The notes beneath the pieces were generated by a model that was not told where the DNA came from, did no database searches, and was given only the letters and a program-made list of their open reading frames with translations. DNA of 64,000 nt from Prorocentrum cordatum (Eukaryota; Sar; Dinophyceae; Prorocentrales; Prorocentraceae), in contig CAUYUJ010005725.1 of the NCBI GenBank assembly GCA_963575745.1, positions 414,069 through 478,068 of the forward strand. Direction: 5' to 3'. Both the position numbers and the translations under genes were made by a program. This document shows positions 20,715-29,930 of the stretch, piece after piece. The stretch's first letter is position 1. Each line of letters opens with the position of its first letter.

Positions 20715-21450
20715 GATATGCGGTGCAAACTCCGTTGCGCAAGTTATATCACGCAACATATGTGGTGCAACCTATGATATGCAATCCCTGTTGCGCAATC
20801 TAAATTGTGCACAACCTGTTGCGCAGTGTGTGGTGTGCAGTCAACGTGAAGCCGACTATGGGCGCAATATATATATATACACATATATATACATATATAT
20901 ACGTCATGCAATCGATGTGGAGCACCCCACGTGAAGCAACACATGCAGTGCAGTCTAAGACGTGCACTATGTGGTAAGCATTCGATGTTGTGAAATCTAT
21001 GTGGTGCGATCTGTATGGTGCAACTTACTGATGTGAAACAACTTTCGTGGTACAATACGCATCCTGCAGCAGATGATGTGCAACCTACGTTGTGCAATGT
21101 CTGTGGTGCACTTCACGTGGTGCAGTACATGTGATGCTGCACACGTTGCGCACAATATGCGGGCAATATCTGTGGTGCAATCTAGGGTGTGCAACCAATG
21201 TTGTGCAATCTACGTGGTACGATCTACGACGCGCAACCTATGTTGTGCAATCTAGATCGCGCTGTCTATAGTCTGCGAAGTAGAACCGTTTTGCTGTGCA
21301 ATCGATGTGGAACAACATATCTGGTGCAAGTTGTGTGGTACACCCCATGTCATGTACTATATGGTGTGCAATGTACGTTGTGCAATATAGGTGGTGCATC
21401 TGTAACGGCACCTGTGTGGTGCAATCTATATGATGTAATCAATGTGGGAA
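20715..21450 (+). repeat. Degenerate TTGTGCAATCTA / GTGGTGCAACC array
   Basis: Motifs GTGGTGCAA, TTGTGCAATC, TATGTTGTGCA and CACGTGGTGCA recur every 15-35 bp. Substitutions are many and spacing is uneven. A short TATATA/CATATA run lies at 20868-20905. Confidence 0.8.
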
Positions 21451-21610
21451 GAATTGAAATTGTCCGCTCCACTGCTCACGCACTCATCTCACCCACCCAC
21501 CCGCAACTCGGTTTGCAAAACTCGGCGCCGATCGCGATGAGTGCTTGGTGTTGGATGGTGCATTTATGCAGACGCGCTAGCCCGCGCAAGCTCGGGCGCA
21601 CGGCGGCCAG

Positions 21611-21874
21611 CTAGCCTGGCGCGACCGACGCGGCAGCGGTGGCGCTGACCGCTGGGCACTTCCCAACGGGCACTTCTGTAGGAGTCGGTGAATTGGGCGG
21701 GCGCTGTATCATAGCGACTTTGACTAGGGTAGGCACGATGATGGTAGCAGCGGTGATGGTGACGATGGTGGCGATGACGACTGCAAGGCCAATGACGGCG
21801 CCGATGCTGACCACGCCGATGGCGATGACGAGGTCCTCGCGTCGGCGATGCAAATTTTGGAAAGACTTCGACAT
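21611..21874 (-). CDS. Possible small membrane protein, 87 residues
   Basis: From an ATG the frame reads MSKSFQNLHRRRED, then a roughly 40-residue hydrophobic stretch rich in Val, Ile and Ala (LVIAIGVVSIGAVIGLAVVI and onward), then a polar Pro/Thr tail and stop. One or two membrane helices with a basic start would fit. The start codon lies in a CTTCGACATGCG motif that recurs at 21960, 22880, 22975 and 23190, so the N-terminus overlaps a repeat. The GTC/ATC codon bias of the hydrophobic part could itself come from an old triplet repeat. Confidence 0.25.
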   Translation of the reverse strand: MSKSFQNLHRRREDLVIAIGVVSIGAVIGLAVVIATIVTITAATIIVPTLVKVAMIQRPPNSPTPTEVPVGKCPAVSATAAASVAPG

Positions 21875-23300
21875 GCGCGCACGGCCGGCGCGCGCGACTG
21901 GCCCGCGCGACTGGCCCAGCGTGCCTCCTCCCCCCAACACGCACGTCAAGGCGTTCGAATGACTTCGACATGCGGCGCGAGAGGCACCTTTGGGTCGAAT
22001 GTTATGAAAGTGTTGGAAACCAATGGTTTTCTTACAAATTCGCAACAGCGCGCGCGCAGGTCTTTTTTGGGGGAGGGGGCAGCCATCCTGTGGTGCTGGG
22101 TCCTCTTTTTTAAGAGACAGCGCCCCGCGTTCGTCTCCTTCTTTCCTGTCCTCTCCTCGCCTTCCTCTCCTCTGCACTTCCTATCTGGGCGTCACGCCCG
22201 TGCCCGCACACCCCTCACATAATTCGTGGCCTCGTAGGGAGCTCCTCCGAAGGTCCCAGTGGCGCGGTTCGCATGTAGGCGTCACGCCCGTTTCGGCACA
22301 CCCCTCACACGTTTCGTGGCCCCTTAGGGAGCGCCACCGAAGGCCCCAGTGGCTCAGCTCGCATGTTGGCGTCACGCCAGTTTCGGCACACCCCTCACAC
22401 GATTCGTGGCCCCGTGGGAGCTCCACCGCAGGTTCCAGTGGCGCAGTTCGCATGTGGGCGTCACGCCCGTTTCGGTACACCCCTCACACGTTTCGTGGCC
22501 CCGTAGGGAGCTCCTCTGAAGGTCCCAATGGCGCAATTCGCATGTGGGCGTCACGCCCGTTTTGGCACACCGCTCACCGTGGCCCCATGAGGAGCTCCAC
22601 CGAAGGTCCCAGTGGGAGGGTTCACATGCCCCCCCCCCCTCGCCACATCAGCACGCCCCGCACACGTTGTTCTGTGGCCCCACGTGGAGTTCCACCAGAG
22701 ACGATCCTCACGAATGCGGCACTCACAACTGCATATGGCTGGGTCCTTCGCCCGGCTTGTTTAAACATTATTTTGCAAGACGAAAACTCATGTTGCAACA
22801 CAATGTGATTACATGTGTTCGGGGCATTCGATGTTGAAACCCTTGCTAAACCTATGGTTGTTTGTGAAAGATTACGGCATGCCCGCACGACGACGCATTC
22901 GCGTGCGTGTGCACTGCGTCATGTGTGTTGCAAGGGGTTATTGCGACAGCACGCGCGCAAGGGCGATCGAACGATTCTGACATGCACGCGCGAGAGGCAC
23001 GTTTGGCAGCATGTGATGAACATATGTTGTGTGTATATATATATATATAGCCTGGCTTCCTTCAGACTTCGCAACATATGCGCAGGCTGTTTTGAAAATT
23101 CCTGTTGGGCGGCCACTGGTTGCTGATGAGTTTTCGGTGCACTCGATTTTGAAATCATCACCGAACCTAAGGTTTCTAAAGGATTTCGGCATGCGCGCGC
23201 GACAGCGCGCGCATGTGCACTTAGTACCAATGTTGTGCAAGGGCTTCTCGAAAACAGGAAACTTTTGTAAACGAGTGCGCGCGCATAGCATGTTTTGCGG
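21840..23300 (+). repeat. Diverged flanking repeat with CATGCGCGCGCG motifs
   Basis: TTCGRCATGCGCGC recurs at about 21868, 21965, 22875, 22977 and 23188, often followed by GAGAGGCAC and TTTGG. TTCGCAACA...GCGCAGG occurs at 22045 and 23078. Element A sits nested inside. Alternating purine-pyrimidine stretches are frequent. A TATATA run lies at 23033-23050. Confidence 0.55.
22080..22750 (+). repeat. Composite element A: head, pyrimidine tract, 90-bp array, tail
   Basis: The head contains CCATCCTGTGGTGCTGGGTC (22084) and ACAGCGCCCCGCG, followed by a TCCTC-rich tract. About five units near 90 bp follow, each with the core CGGCACACCCCTCACACGTT, TCGTGGCCCC and GGAGCTCC. The spacer part here is TGGCGCAGTTCGCATGTGGG plus CGTCACGCCCG. 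The tail (22680-22745) carries GGAGTTCCACCAGA, ACTCACAACTGCAT and GGCTGGGTCCTTCGCCC. Confidence 0.85.
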
Positions 23301-23459
23301 AGGATGATGGGGGAGACCGATAAGTGACCGCCTGGGATGCCTGTTGCACCGCGGGGACCGAAGGGGGCAGAACCGTATGCAACCTGCAATGCAAAAAAGG
23401 CGCGCCATTAAGTCTGGAAGGGAGGTAGATCCTGACCATGTTGTCCAATCCATGTTGTG

Positions 23460-23660
23460 CAACAAAGGCCCTCAAATACAATGCAACGCATCGCAAATCC
23501 ATGCGCAGCAAGCAAGCAAGACAGCGCAACGCAAAGCAATGCAAATGCAAAGCAACGCAATGCAAGCAATACGCAGCAAGCAATACAAAGAAATGCAGCG
23601 CAAAGCATTAAAGCAATGCCGCCACTGCGACGCAATGCAATGCAATGCGTATCACGGGGT
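23460..23660 (+). repeat. Degenerate GCAA/GCAAT repeat
   Basis: AATGCAA, GCAACGCAA and AGCAAGCAA units in an irregular tandem. A GGCGGCGACGGCGGCCAC pair follows at about 23683 and 23759. Confidence 0.8.
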
Positions 23661-23894
23661 AGCAATGTACGGACAATAACGAGGCGGCGACGGCGGCCAC
23701 TTAGCCGACTGACCGAAGACACGCTCCAGACGGCAGGCGGCGACGAGGCGGCGACGGGGCGGCGACGGCGGCCACATAGTCACCAGACCGAAGACCCGGC
23801 CCAGTTGCTTAGAACAGAAATCAGAAACCCTATGTACACGCAATGGGTGGGGAATGCGTATAAAACAAATGGCACGTGCGTGCCCAGGCTCATA

Positions 23895-24250
23895 CAATAA
23901 ATGTTGTGCACTGTGTTTTGCGTGTTGTGTGCGTGTGTTGTGTGTTGCGTGTTCTGCGTGAGTGATGTGTGGGTTATGTGTGTTGTGTGGTGTGTGCTAT
24001 ATGTGTTCGACGTGTGTGTTGTGTGTGATAGGTGTGTTGTGTGAGCGGTATGTGCGTATGTGTTGCGTGTGTTGTGTGTGTGTTGTGTGTATATGTTTTG
24101 TGTTGTGTGAGGCGTGTGTGAGTGTTGTGTGTATTATATGTGCGTGTTCTGTGTATCAATTGTGCTGTAGGTGCTGTGTGTAATATGTGCGTTGTGTGTG
24201 GTGCGTGTGTGTGTGTGTTCTCTGTCTGTGTATGTTATATGCTCTGCGTT
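23895..24250 (+). repeat. TGTGTTGTGTG-type repeat
   Basis: Irregular TGTG/GTTGTGTG array of about 350 bp. The Cys/Val-rich and Thr/His-rich frames are artefacts. 24250-24700 shows a short tandem of TTCGANNNNAGGATG-like units (24330, 24400) and nothing else. Confidence 0.9.
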
Positions 24251-24724
24251 GTACGTCGGGGCTCGCCTCTGGGAGTACGTATCAAGCGAAACTGAAACCC
24301 TGTTTCTAAGAATAGAGTTCAAGAAGAGGCTCGATTTCAAGAGGATGCCACAGGCGAAAAGGCCTTGTTCGAATAACATTCACAGTCGTGTTCAACCAAT
24401 GTTCGATTTGGGGAGGATGTCTAAGGCGAAACTACGATTATCTTAGATTCGCGTTCGAAAGCAATGATATCCATTATGTTATGGTGTTGGACAGATGCGA
24501 TCTGCGTGTTGGGGGCCTGTGGTTTTCTTTCTTTGCGGTTGTCCCTAGCGAAACCAGCGGAACAAAAAACACGCGGCAACAATTCATCGCCTCTGAGCTC
24601 TACTCGTATTCCGCTGCCCCTGGCCTGGCCTGTTCTGGGCCCGGGAGCGGTGATGGGCACGCCTACCTGGCCAAGCCAGGAAGACGTACACACCGCTCCT
24701 GGACTCAAGACGGGCCTGACCCTA

Positions 24725-24872
24725 GGTCGGGCATGTCCTCCTACAGCCGGATTTTGGACGAAAAATGAAAAGTAACCCAAATATATTCAAAAAAACAAAA
24801 ACACCCAAAACATCGTCTCCCCGACTATTACTATCTTTGAATTTTCCTCGTGCGGAGGGGCAAGCCCGACTT
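24725..24872 (+). mobile_element. Introner-like MITE family, copy 3
   Basis: Begins GTCGGGCATGTCCTCCTACA after CTAG and ends AAGCCCGACTTAAG|G. Central ATTTTGGACG, ATATATTCAAA and CATCGTCTCCCC match the family. The flanks share GGGCCT (24712-24717 and 24875-24880). Confidence 0.8.
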
Positions 24873-25022
24873 AAGGGCCTCGCCAGGAGCGTGTGTGATG
24901 GGACGAGACCAGGCACAGGCCTCCCCCGGGCCCAGGACGGGCCTGGCCAGGGGCACGGGAGAAGACGGAGCCAGGAGGACCCTTGCACAACCGCACCAAG
25001 GCAAAATCGGGGAACTCTGGGC

Positions 25023-25204
25023 GCGGGCAACAGTTATGTCGACATCCAGTGCGTCTCGGAGTTTTGGGCTCTCTTCCCCAGGAACCAGAGGCGCACTGGA
25101 TATGGATAAAAACCTGGCCCTAAAAGGCTCGATTTTTATGCATATCCAGTGCGCCTCCCAAGAAGTCCAAGACGCACTGGGTATGGATATTAGTATTGCC
25201 CGCA
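25023..25204 (+). mobile_element. 182-bp element with about 39-bp terminal inverted repeats
   Basis: The left end GCGGGCAACAG...CATCCAGTGCGTCT pairs with the right end read on the other strand, GCGGGCAATAC...ACCCAGTGCGTCT; about 31 of 39 positions match by eye. Two further inverted copies of the CCAGTGCGYCTC motif lie inside (near 25087-25107 and 25138-25160), so the element can form nested hairpins. Only one copy seen. Confidence 0.7.
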
Positions 25205-25230
25205 CTAAGATCTGGCGATTCTGGAGAATG

Positions 25231-25290
25231 CGGCCGTCCCAGAGCGCTCCAGGACGCTCCAGGAGCGTTCCGGCTCGCTCTGGGACGACT
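25231..25290 (+). other. Hairpin, CGTCCCAGAGCG / CGCTCTGGGACG
   Basis: Twelve-base perfect arms enclose three CGCTCC/GAGCG motifs. It lies directly right of the inverted-repeat element and left of the candidate exon. Function unknown. Confidence 0.6.
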
Positions 25291-25329
25291 CGTGGTGGTC
25301 CCACCCCCCGCTATATAGGCACGTGCAGA

Positions 25330-25540
25330 CCCGGCCGCCCCTCTGCCCCGCGCCCTCGCACGGCACAGCAGGCACTGCGGCGCGCGGCAGGCGAGCTGCG
25401 GCTGCCTTCCGCTCCTCCGCTCCGAGGAGCGCGCGGGCCTCCTCGGGGGGGAGGCGGGTGCTTGCGGGCCGGGCGGGGCAGGGGGCGGAGGGTGCCTCAG
25501 CCTCGCCACGCCGCGGCCGCGCAGGTAGAGGGGAGGCTGG
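25330..25540 (-). CDS. Candidate exon, helical module
   Basis: The minus frame reads APCPARPASTRLPPEEARAL, LGAEERKAAAARLPRAAVPA and VPCEGAGQRGGRVC. The PPEEARALLGAEERKAAAARL core is a plausible amphipathic helix with G/C-ending codons. A CTTTCGCCAG acceptor lies upstream near 25540. The donor is unresolved. Family not recognised, but the pattern is like other minus-strand exons here. Confidence 0.35.
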
Positions 25541-25559
25541 CGAAAGAGGACGAGAATTA

Positions 25560-25699
25560 GGTCGGGCGTGTCCCCCTAGAGGGAGATTTTGGATGAAAGT
25601 ATCCAAAATGTTCAAAAGAAAATGCCACAAAAAGTCGTCCCCATATGTTTTTTATACTATTTTTGCATGTTCCTCCTGTAGAAGGACAGGCCCGACTCA
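25560..25699 (+). mobile_element. Introner-like MITE family, copy 4
   Basis: Begins GTCGGGCGTGTCCCCCTAGA directly after ATTAG and ends AGGACAGGCCCGACTCAAAG. Internal AAAGTCGTCCCCATATG and TGTTCCTCCTGTAG. GACGAGAA repeats directly on both sides (25549-25556 and 25702-25709). Confidence 0.85.
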
Positions 25700-26040
25700 A
25701 AGACGAGAACCATATCATGATGCGGCTGGCGAAAGGATACGTCCCAGGAGTTCTGGAGCTCCCAGTGGAGGGGCCCTGGGCCATTCGCCCCCCACCGGGC
25801 GGGAGAAGAGGAGCATCCGAGAGTCTCCCTGTGCATGCTTGTCCTGGCTCCTGTGGCCGCCAGAGAAGCCAGAATCCATGACAACGATACGTCAGGGTCT
25901 GAGAGGACGAAGGAACGGGCAAGAAGATCCGATGTTGGGCAGCGAAGAGAGACGGCATGTGGCCACGACGTGGCACAAAGCCGTTTACTGATCAGGTCTA
26001 CCCCTGTGTCTGCTACGATCTGAAAAGAAGCTTGAGTTAC

Positions 26041-26192
26041 GTTGGGCATGTCCTCCTACAGGCGGACTTTGGAGGACAAATCAAAGAGTTGTCAAACCGA
26101 TTCAAACATAGTCAAAACATATTCGAAAAATCGTCCCCATATTATCTTTTACGATCTGGGTATTTCTCCTGTAGCGGGACGTGCCCGACTTA
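26041..26192 (+). mobile_element. Introner-like MITE family, copy 5
   Basis: Begins GTTGGGCATGTCCTCCTACA and ends GGGACGTGCCCGACTTAAAG. The centre has AAACATATTCGAAAAATCGT. A 13-bp direct repeat flanks it with one mismatch: AAGCTTGAGTTAC (26028-26040) and AAGCTTGAGCTAC (26193-26205). This is the clearest target duplication in the window. Confidence 0.9.
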
Positions 26193-26440
26193 AAGCTTGA
26201 GCTACAAAACACAGCGGCAGCCAAGCAAACCACTCTGGATCTGGAACACGAGCTGGCTTCAGGACATCTGATCGTACTCCGCAACGGTGCCAGCGTGCCG
26301 GCCTGTTTTGGCGGGGCAAGTGCGCACAAGAGCAGCACGTTCGCGATCCAGGCAGGTTGCCTGCAGGCTGCAGGAGGCTCCTGCCAGAACGCCAGGTGCA
26401 CCACGTCCGTGTCACCACGTGCACCATGAGGAATGCTTGC

Positions 26441-26618
26441 GGACCTAGGCCAGAAGAACATCCCTCAAGGACATGAGACCCTCCGCCGGCCAAGATACAC
26501 AGAACATCCAAGGGGTACCCTCCCCAGGATGCACAAGAACATCCAACAAACACGGAGGACCTTAGGGAACCACCTCCGAACCTCCGAACCGACCTCGATC
26601 TTATGCCTCGGTCCGGCT
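26441..26618 (+). repeat. 170-bp dispersed repeat, copy 2 (partner at 7933)
   Basis: Same orientation and block order as 7933-8101, with a small insertion (CTCCGAAC duplicated near 26575). It lies about 250 bp right of MITE copy 5. Confidence 0.7.
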
Positions 26619-26799
26619 GTACCAAATGACGACCGAGGGGGCTTTTTTGGCCACGGCGAGCCGCGGCCACGAATAGGTTCGCTGACCTTTTCCTCCTACA
26701 GCACGCCCCGAAAAGTAGAACCTCTCCTGAACCCGCAGAGGTCCCTCACCTGGGCCCGTGGACTTTCTATCCGCCGTCGGGAGAAGTCGGAGGCTGCCG

Positions 26800-27500
26800 G
26801 AAGTCTCTGACCTAGAACGCCTGAGCCCTTGCTGCCGACACGAGCGTATCAGGGGGGGCGGGGGGGGGGCAGACAGCAGACGTACCACTAAGCTTGAAGC
26901 ACGCAGGGTCAGGTTCACATTTGGAACATACGGAGGCAATACGCTGGATGTACAATCGAAGCCCAGCGTACCTGGCCAAAGATGGGCCGAGCGCTGCAAG
27001 GACACCTGGCCACACGTGTACCCAACTTCCTTCCACTGCGTCATGCGTATCCAACTTCATGGTAAGACTTGCTTCAAGACGCGGCCTCCAGATCTTCCGA
27101 GGCCATTGCCGAGACCGCCTTGTCCGTCGCGGCCAGAACGTTCTTCGATGGCCCAGGTGCCTGAAAACGGCCCTGGGCGGCCGAGACATAAACATCAACA
27201 TCAACAAACTGTCGCGGCTTCTTTGCGACGCCAGGAACTCTGGACCGGCTCGTCCAGTCACGCTCAGCGTCGAACCAGCCACGCTCAAAGCCCCGCCCGT
27301 GCAGTCGGGGAGGAGGAGGAAGATGGAGAAAGGGGCGAGCGGAGCGATCCCCTGTGGCTGCATAGTGAGCTCACTCGGTGCTCCCAGCAAGGAACAAAAC
27401 CACAGAAAAAAAACGATCCTCGAACCTCCGAACGGCTGGCGGGCCGCCCTCCTCCGTCGTGACTTTTCGCGACGCGAGTGTGCCCTTGGCAACAGGTGAG
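26800..27500. other. Unique region with competing open frames, no gene called
   Basis: Both strands have frames of 200 residues or more with mixed composition. One plus frame contains RGLQIFRGHCRDRLVRRGQN and one minus frame KLDTHDAVEGSWVHVWPGVL. Neither has clear codon bias or splice signals, so I make no call. Confidence 0.4.
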
Positions 27501-27529
27501 CGGCGGGGGGGGGGCAGGCGGAGGTTGGG

Positions 27530-27660
27530 GAATGGAAGAGGGAGGAGGAGGAGGAGGAAGAGGAGGTGGAGGGAGGAGAAGGAGGGGGGGAGGAGGAGAA
27601 GGAGAAGGAGACGAAAGATGAGGAGGGGGAGAGGAGGAGGAGAAGGATGGGGGGAGGACG
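27530..27660 (+). repeat. (AGG)n purine tract
   Basis: GGAGGAGGA units with AAG breaks. Confidence 0.9.
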
Positions 27661-27879
27661 AGGACCCGGGCGTCCGATGTCCTGATCTGTTCCATGCGAG
27701 GCCCCCCGAAGTCCGAACCGGGCTCCCCAGGGCAGGCTCTTCGTCTCGAGCCGTTTCTGACGGTCCCGCGGGCCAGCGAGTGCGCCCCGACGCCGAACGC
27801 TACGAAGCACAACCGCCACGTTCTCTCCACAGGGCGAGGCAGTGCGGGCTCTGAGCCTCAAGGTTAGGCGACGAGCCCA

Positions 27880-28009
27880 GGGGGGAAATGAGAAGGAGAA
27901 GGCCTTCTCAGAAGGCCGCGGGACTTCTTAGAAGTCTCTCAGAAGCCCTCTCAGAAGTCCGGAAACTTCTCAGAAGCCTCGGAAGTCCCGCCCCTTCTCA
28001 TTTCCCCCC
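27880..28009 (+). mobile_element. CTTCTCAGAAG-type MITE, copy 1
   Basis: Perfect 17-bp terminal inverted repeats: GGGGGGAAATGAGAAGG at the left and its complement at the right. The interior is packed with CTTCTCAGAAG and CTTCTTAGAAG palindromes. A diverged copy lies at 35842-36010. Confidence 0.85.
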
Positions 28010-28227
28010 CGCGCCCGCCGCCGAAAGGTGGGCCTCGAGGTCTGTCACGGGGTGCCTGTTGGTCAACATCTCGAGGCGCATCGGGCCGTTGCGACGAGGA
28101 GCTCCAGGCTCCAGAACGAGCCAAGCAAGACCAACAACTCGAGCCTCGATCCTCGAGGACTCTAGATGTCTGTGGCGGACGGCGTTATGCTGCATCTTCG
28201 GGGGACCTTGACCGTCCCATCGTTCCG

Positions 28228-28340
28228 CTATCCAGGTCGAATCCGCGTCGAATCCATGCCGAATGCATGGAATCCCAATCACATCCCTGTCAAATCCACA
28301 TCGGATCCGGGTCGAATCCGCGTCGAACCCACGCCAGACA
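28228..28340 (+). repeat. GTCGAATCC-type degenerate minisatellite
   Basis: Units such as GGTCGAATCCGC, GTCGAATCCATG, GGAATCCCAATC, GTCAAATCCACATC and GGGTCGAATCCGC recur about every 12-15 bp. 28340-28780 has no gene I can support. Confidence 0.65.
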
Positions 28341-28789
28341 TGAGAAACGACCGCCATTCATAGGACAGGCAAGGACCCGCAAAGATGAGATGAGGTGAAG
28401 AGATGTGGTCCAGACAAGTCCAAGACCTTGATCCTCGATCCTAGAGGGCACTGGATGTCCAGGGCCTAGGGGCGACGATGAGGAGGACGACGGTGTTGGA
28501 AGTAAGAGGACAGCGACGATGACGAGGACGAGCACGATGATGAGGAGGAGAGATGGAGTGAAAGAAAGCGGGGACCATGACAACGACTGAACGCAGAAAC
28601 GTCGGTGCCGATCTTTATGATTGTCCGTCTTGGTTATCGTCAATTCTTGGGTTACCCTCGCGAATCGGCGACGGCCAGCATGGACCACCACCAAGATCTA
28701 CGCCGACAAGATCCCACGAATTCTTCGTTCATGGTACTCGTGCGTCTTCCCTCCAGAAAGAGAGGGGTACACACATACATACAAACATA

Positions 28790-28845
28790 CGTACATATTT
28801 ATATACATATATATATATATATATCATAGAGAGAGAGAAAGAGAA

Positions 28846-28878
<33 letters not shown>

Positions 28879-28882
28879 GAGG
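28790..28882 (+). repeat. TATA run followed by (GA)n microsatellite
   Basis: ATATATATAT at about 28800-28823, then GAGAGA with AAGAG breaks. Confidence 0.9.
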
Positions 28883-28894
28883 GGCGCTGGCCAG

Positions 28895-29045
28895 CGGGCC
28901 CCCCCTCCTCCAGCTCTCCGGCGTCCAGGCCGACCTGCTCCCCCCGCAAGATGGCCTTGCGCACGAGGCCGGCGTCCTTGCGAACCGGGCGGGCGGGGGG
29001 CAGCGGCTCGGGAGCCAGGGCCCCCGGCATTCGCAGGACTTCTGC
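28895..29045 (-). CDS. Candidate exon, unknown protein
   Basis: One minus frame gives VLRMPGALAPEPLPPARPVR, KDAGLVRKAILRGEQVGLDA and GELEEGGPAGQRP, with nearly all third positions G or C. A GCGCAG acceptor lies just upstream. The KDAGLVRKAILRGEQVGLDAGEL core is helical and charge-patterned. It runs directly into the GA microsatellite, so the donor must lie near 28895. The adjacent 29090-29370 (minus) may hold another exon (ALAETTDWRGVAVIEELLTG), but two frames compete there. Confidence 0.35.
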
Positions 29046-29639
29046 GCCCCCGCGACGGGCGGGCACTTCTGCTTAGCGCGCCGCGGCGGCGGCCCCAGCG
29101 ACGGGCCATGTCCTGGGAGCTGTTGGCGTGTCGCTCCGCTCCGCGCAGCGGGTGGCTGGGAGAAGGGCTCGGGACGTGGCCGCTCGTGGACCAGGACGCG
29201 GTCAGCGTGTCGCGCCGAACCGCGGTGGGGCAGAACCGGCGGAACGGCACGCTGAGCAAGAGTTCCTGTCAGCAGTTCCTCAATCACGGCGACTCCCCGC
29301 CAGTCAGTCGTTTCTGCGAGTGCGGTCCTGACGCTTTTGCCTGCCATGTCGGCGCCAAGGGGCCATTCTCGGGCCCACGAAGCCAACGGAAACCGATCCG
29401 GAAGAAAAGCTGGCCCCTGTGGAAGCGGTTGGGAGGTCTGGGGCCCTGGAGTTACAAAGCACATTAGCGTCATATGCCTGATGAAGGTGGGGGGGGGGCA
29501 GCGATGGGGACCTCCTCCACCAAAGATATCTGGCGCCTTGAACAGGAGTTAAAGCGGATATCTGTGATAGCTGCTCTCCCTTCGGGGTCGGTCTCGGGCC
29601 CCGGGGCAACAGTCGGGACTTCTGGGGAACCCGATTGAA

Positions 29640-29930
29640 GGGTTCCTCCTCGCCCTCCTGGTCCTGGTCCCTCCTCCTCCTCCTTTTCCTCCTCCTCCTC
29701 CTTTTCCTTTTCCTCCTCCTCCTCCTCCTCCTCCTCCTCCTCCTCCTCCTCCTCCTCCTCCTCCTCCTTCTCCTCTTCCTCCACCCAATCCTCCACCCAA
29801 TCCTCCTCCTGCTCCTGCTCCTGCTCCTGCTCCTCCTCCTCCTCCTCCTCCTCCTCCTCCTCCTCCTCCTCCTCCTCCTCCTCCTCATCCTCCTCCTCCT
29901 CCTCCTCCTCCTCCTCCCCCTGCGTGTTCC
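29640..29930 (+). repeat. (TCC)n microsatellite
   Basis: Nearly 290 bp of TCC with TTCC, GCTCC and CACCCAATCC breaks. The long Leu and Arg/Glu frames are artefacts. 29930-31480 contains two or more overlapping open frames on the minus strand but no clear winner. Confidence 0.97.
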
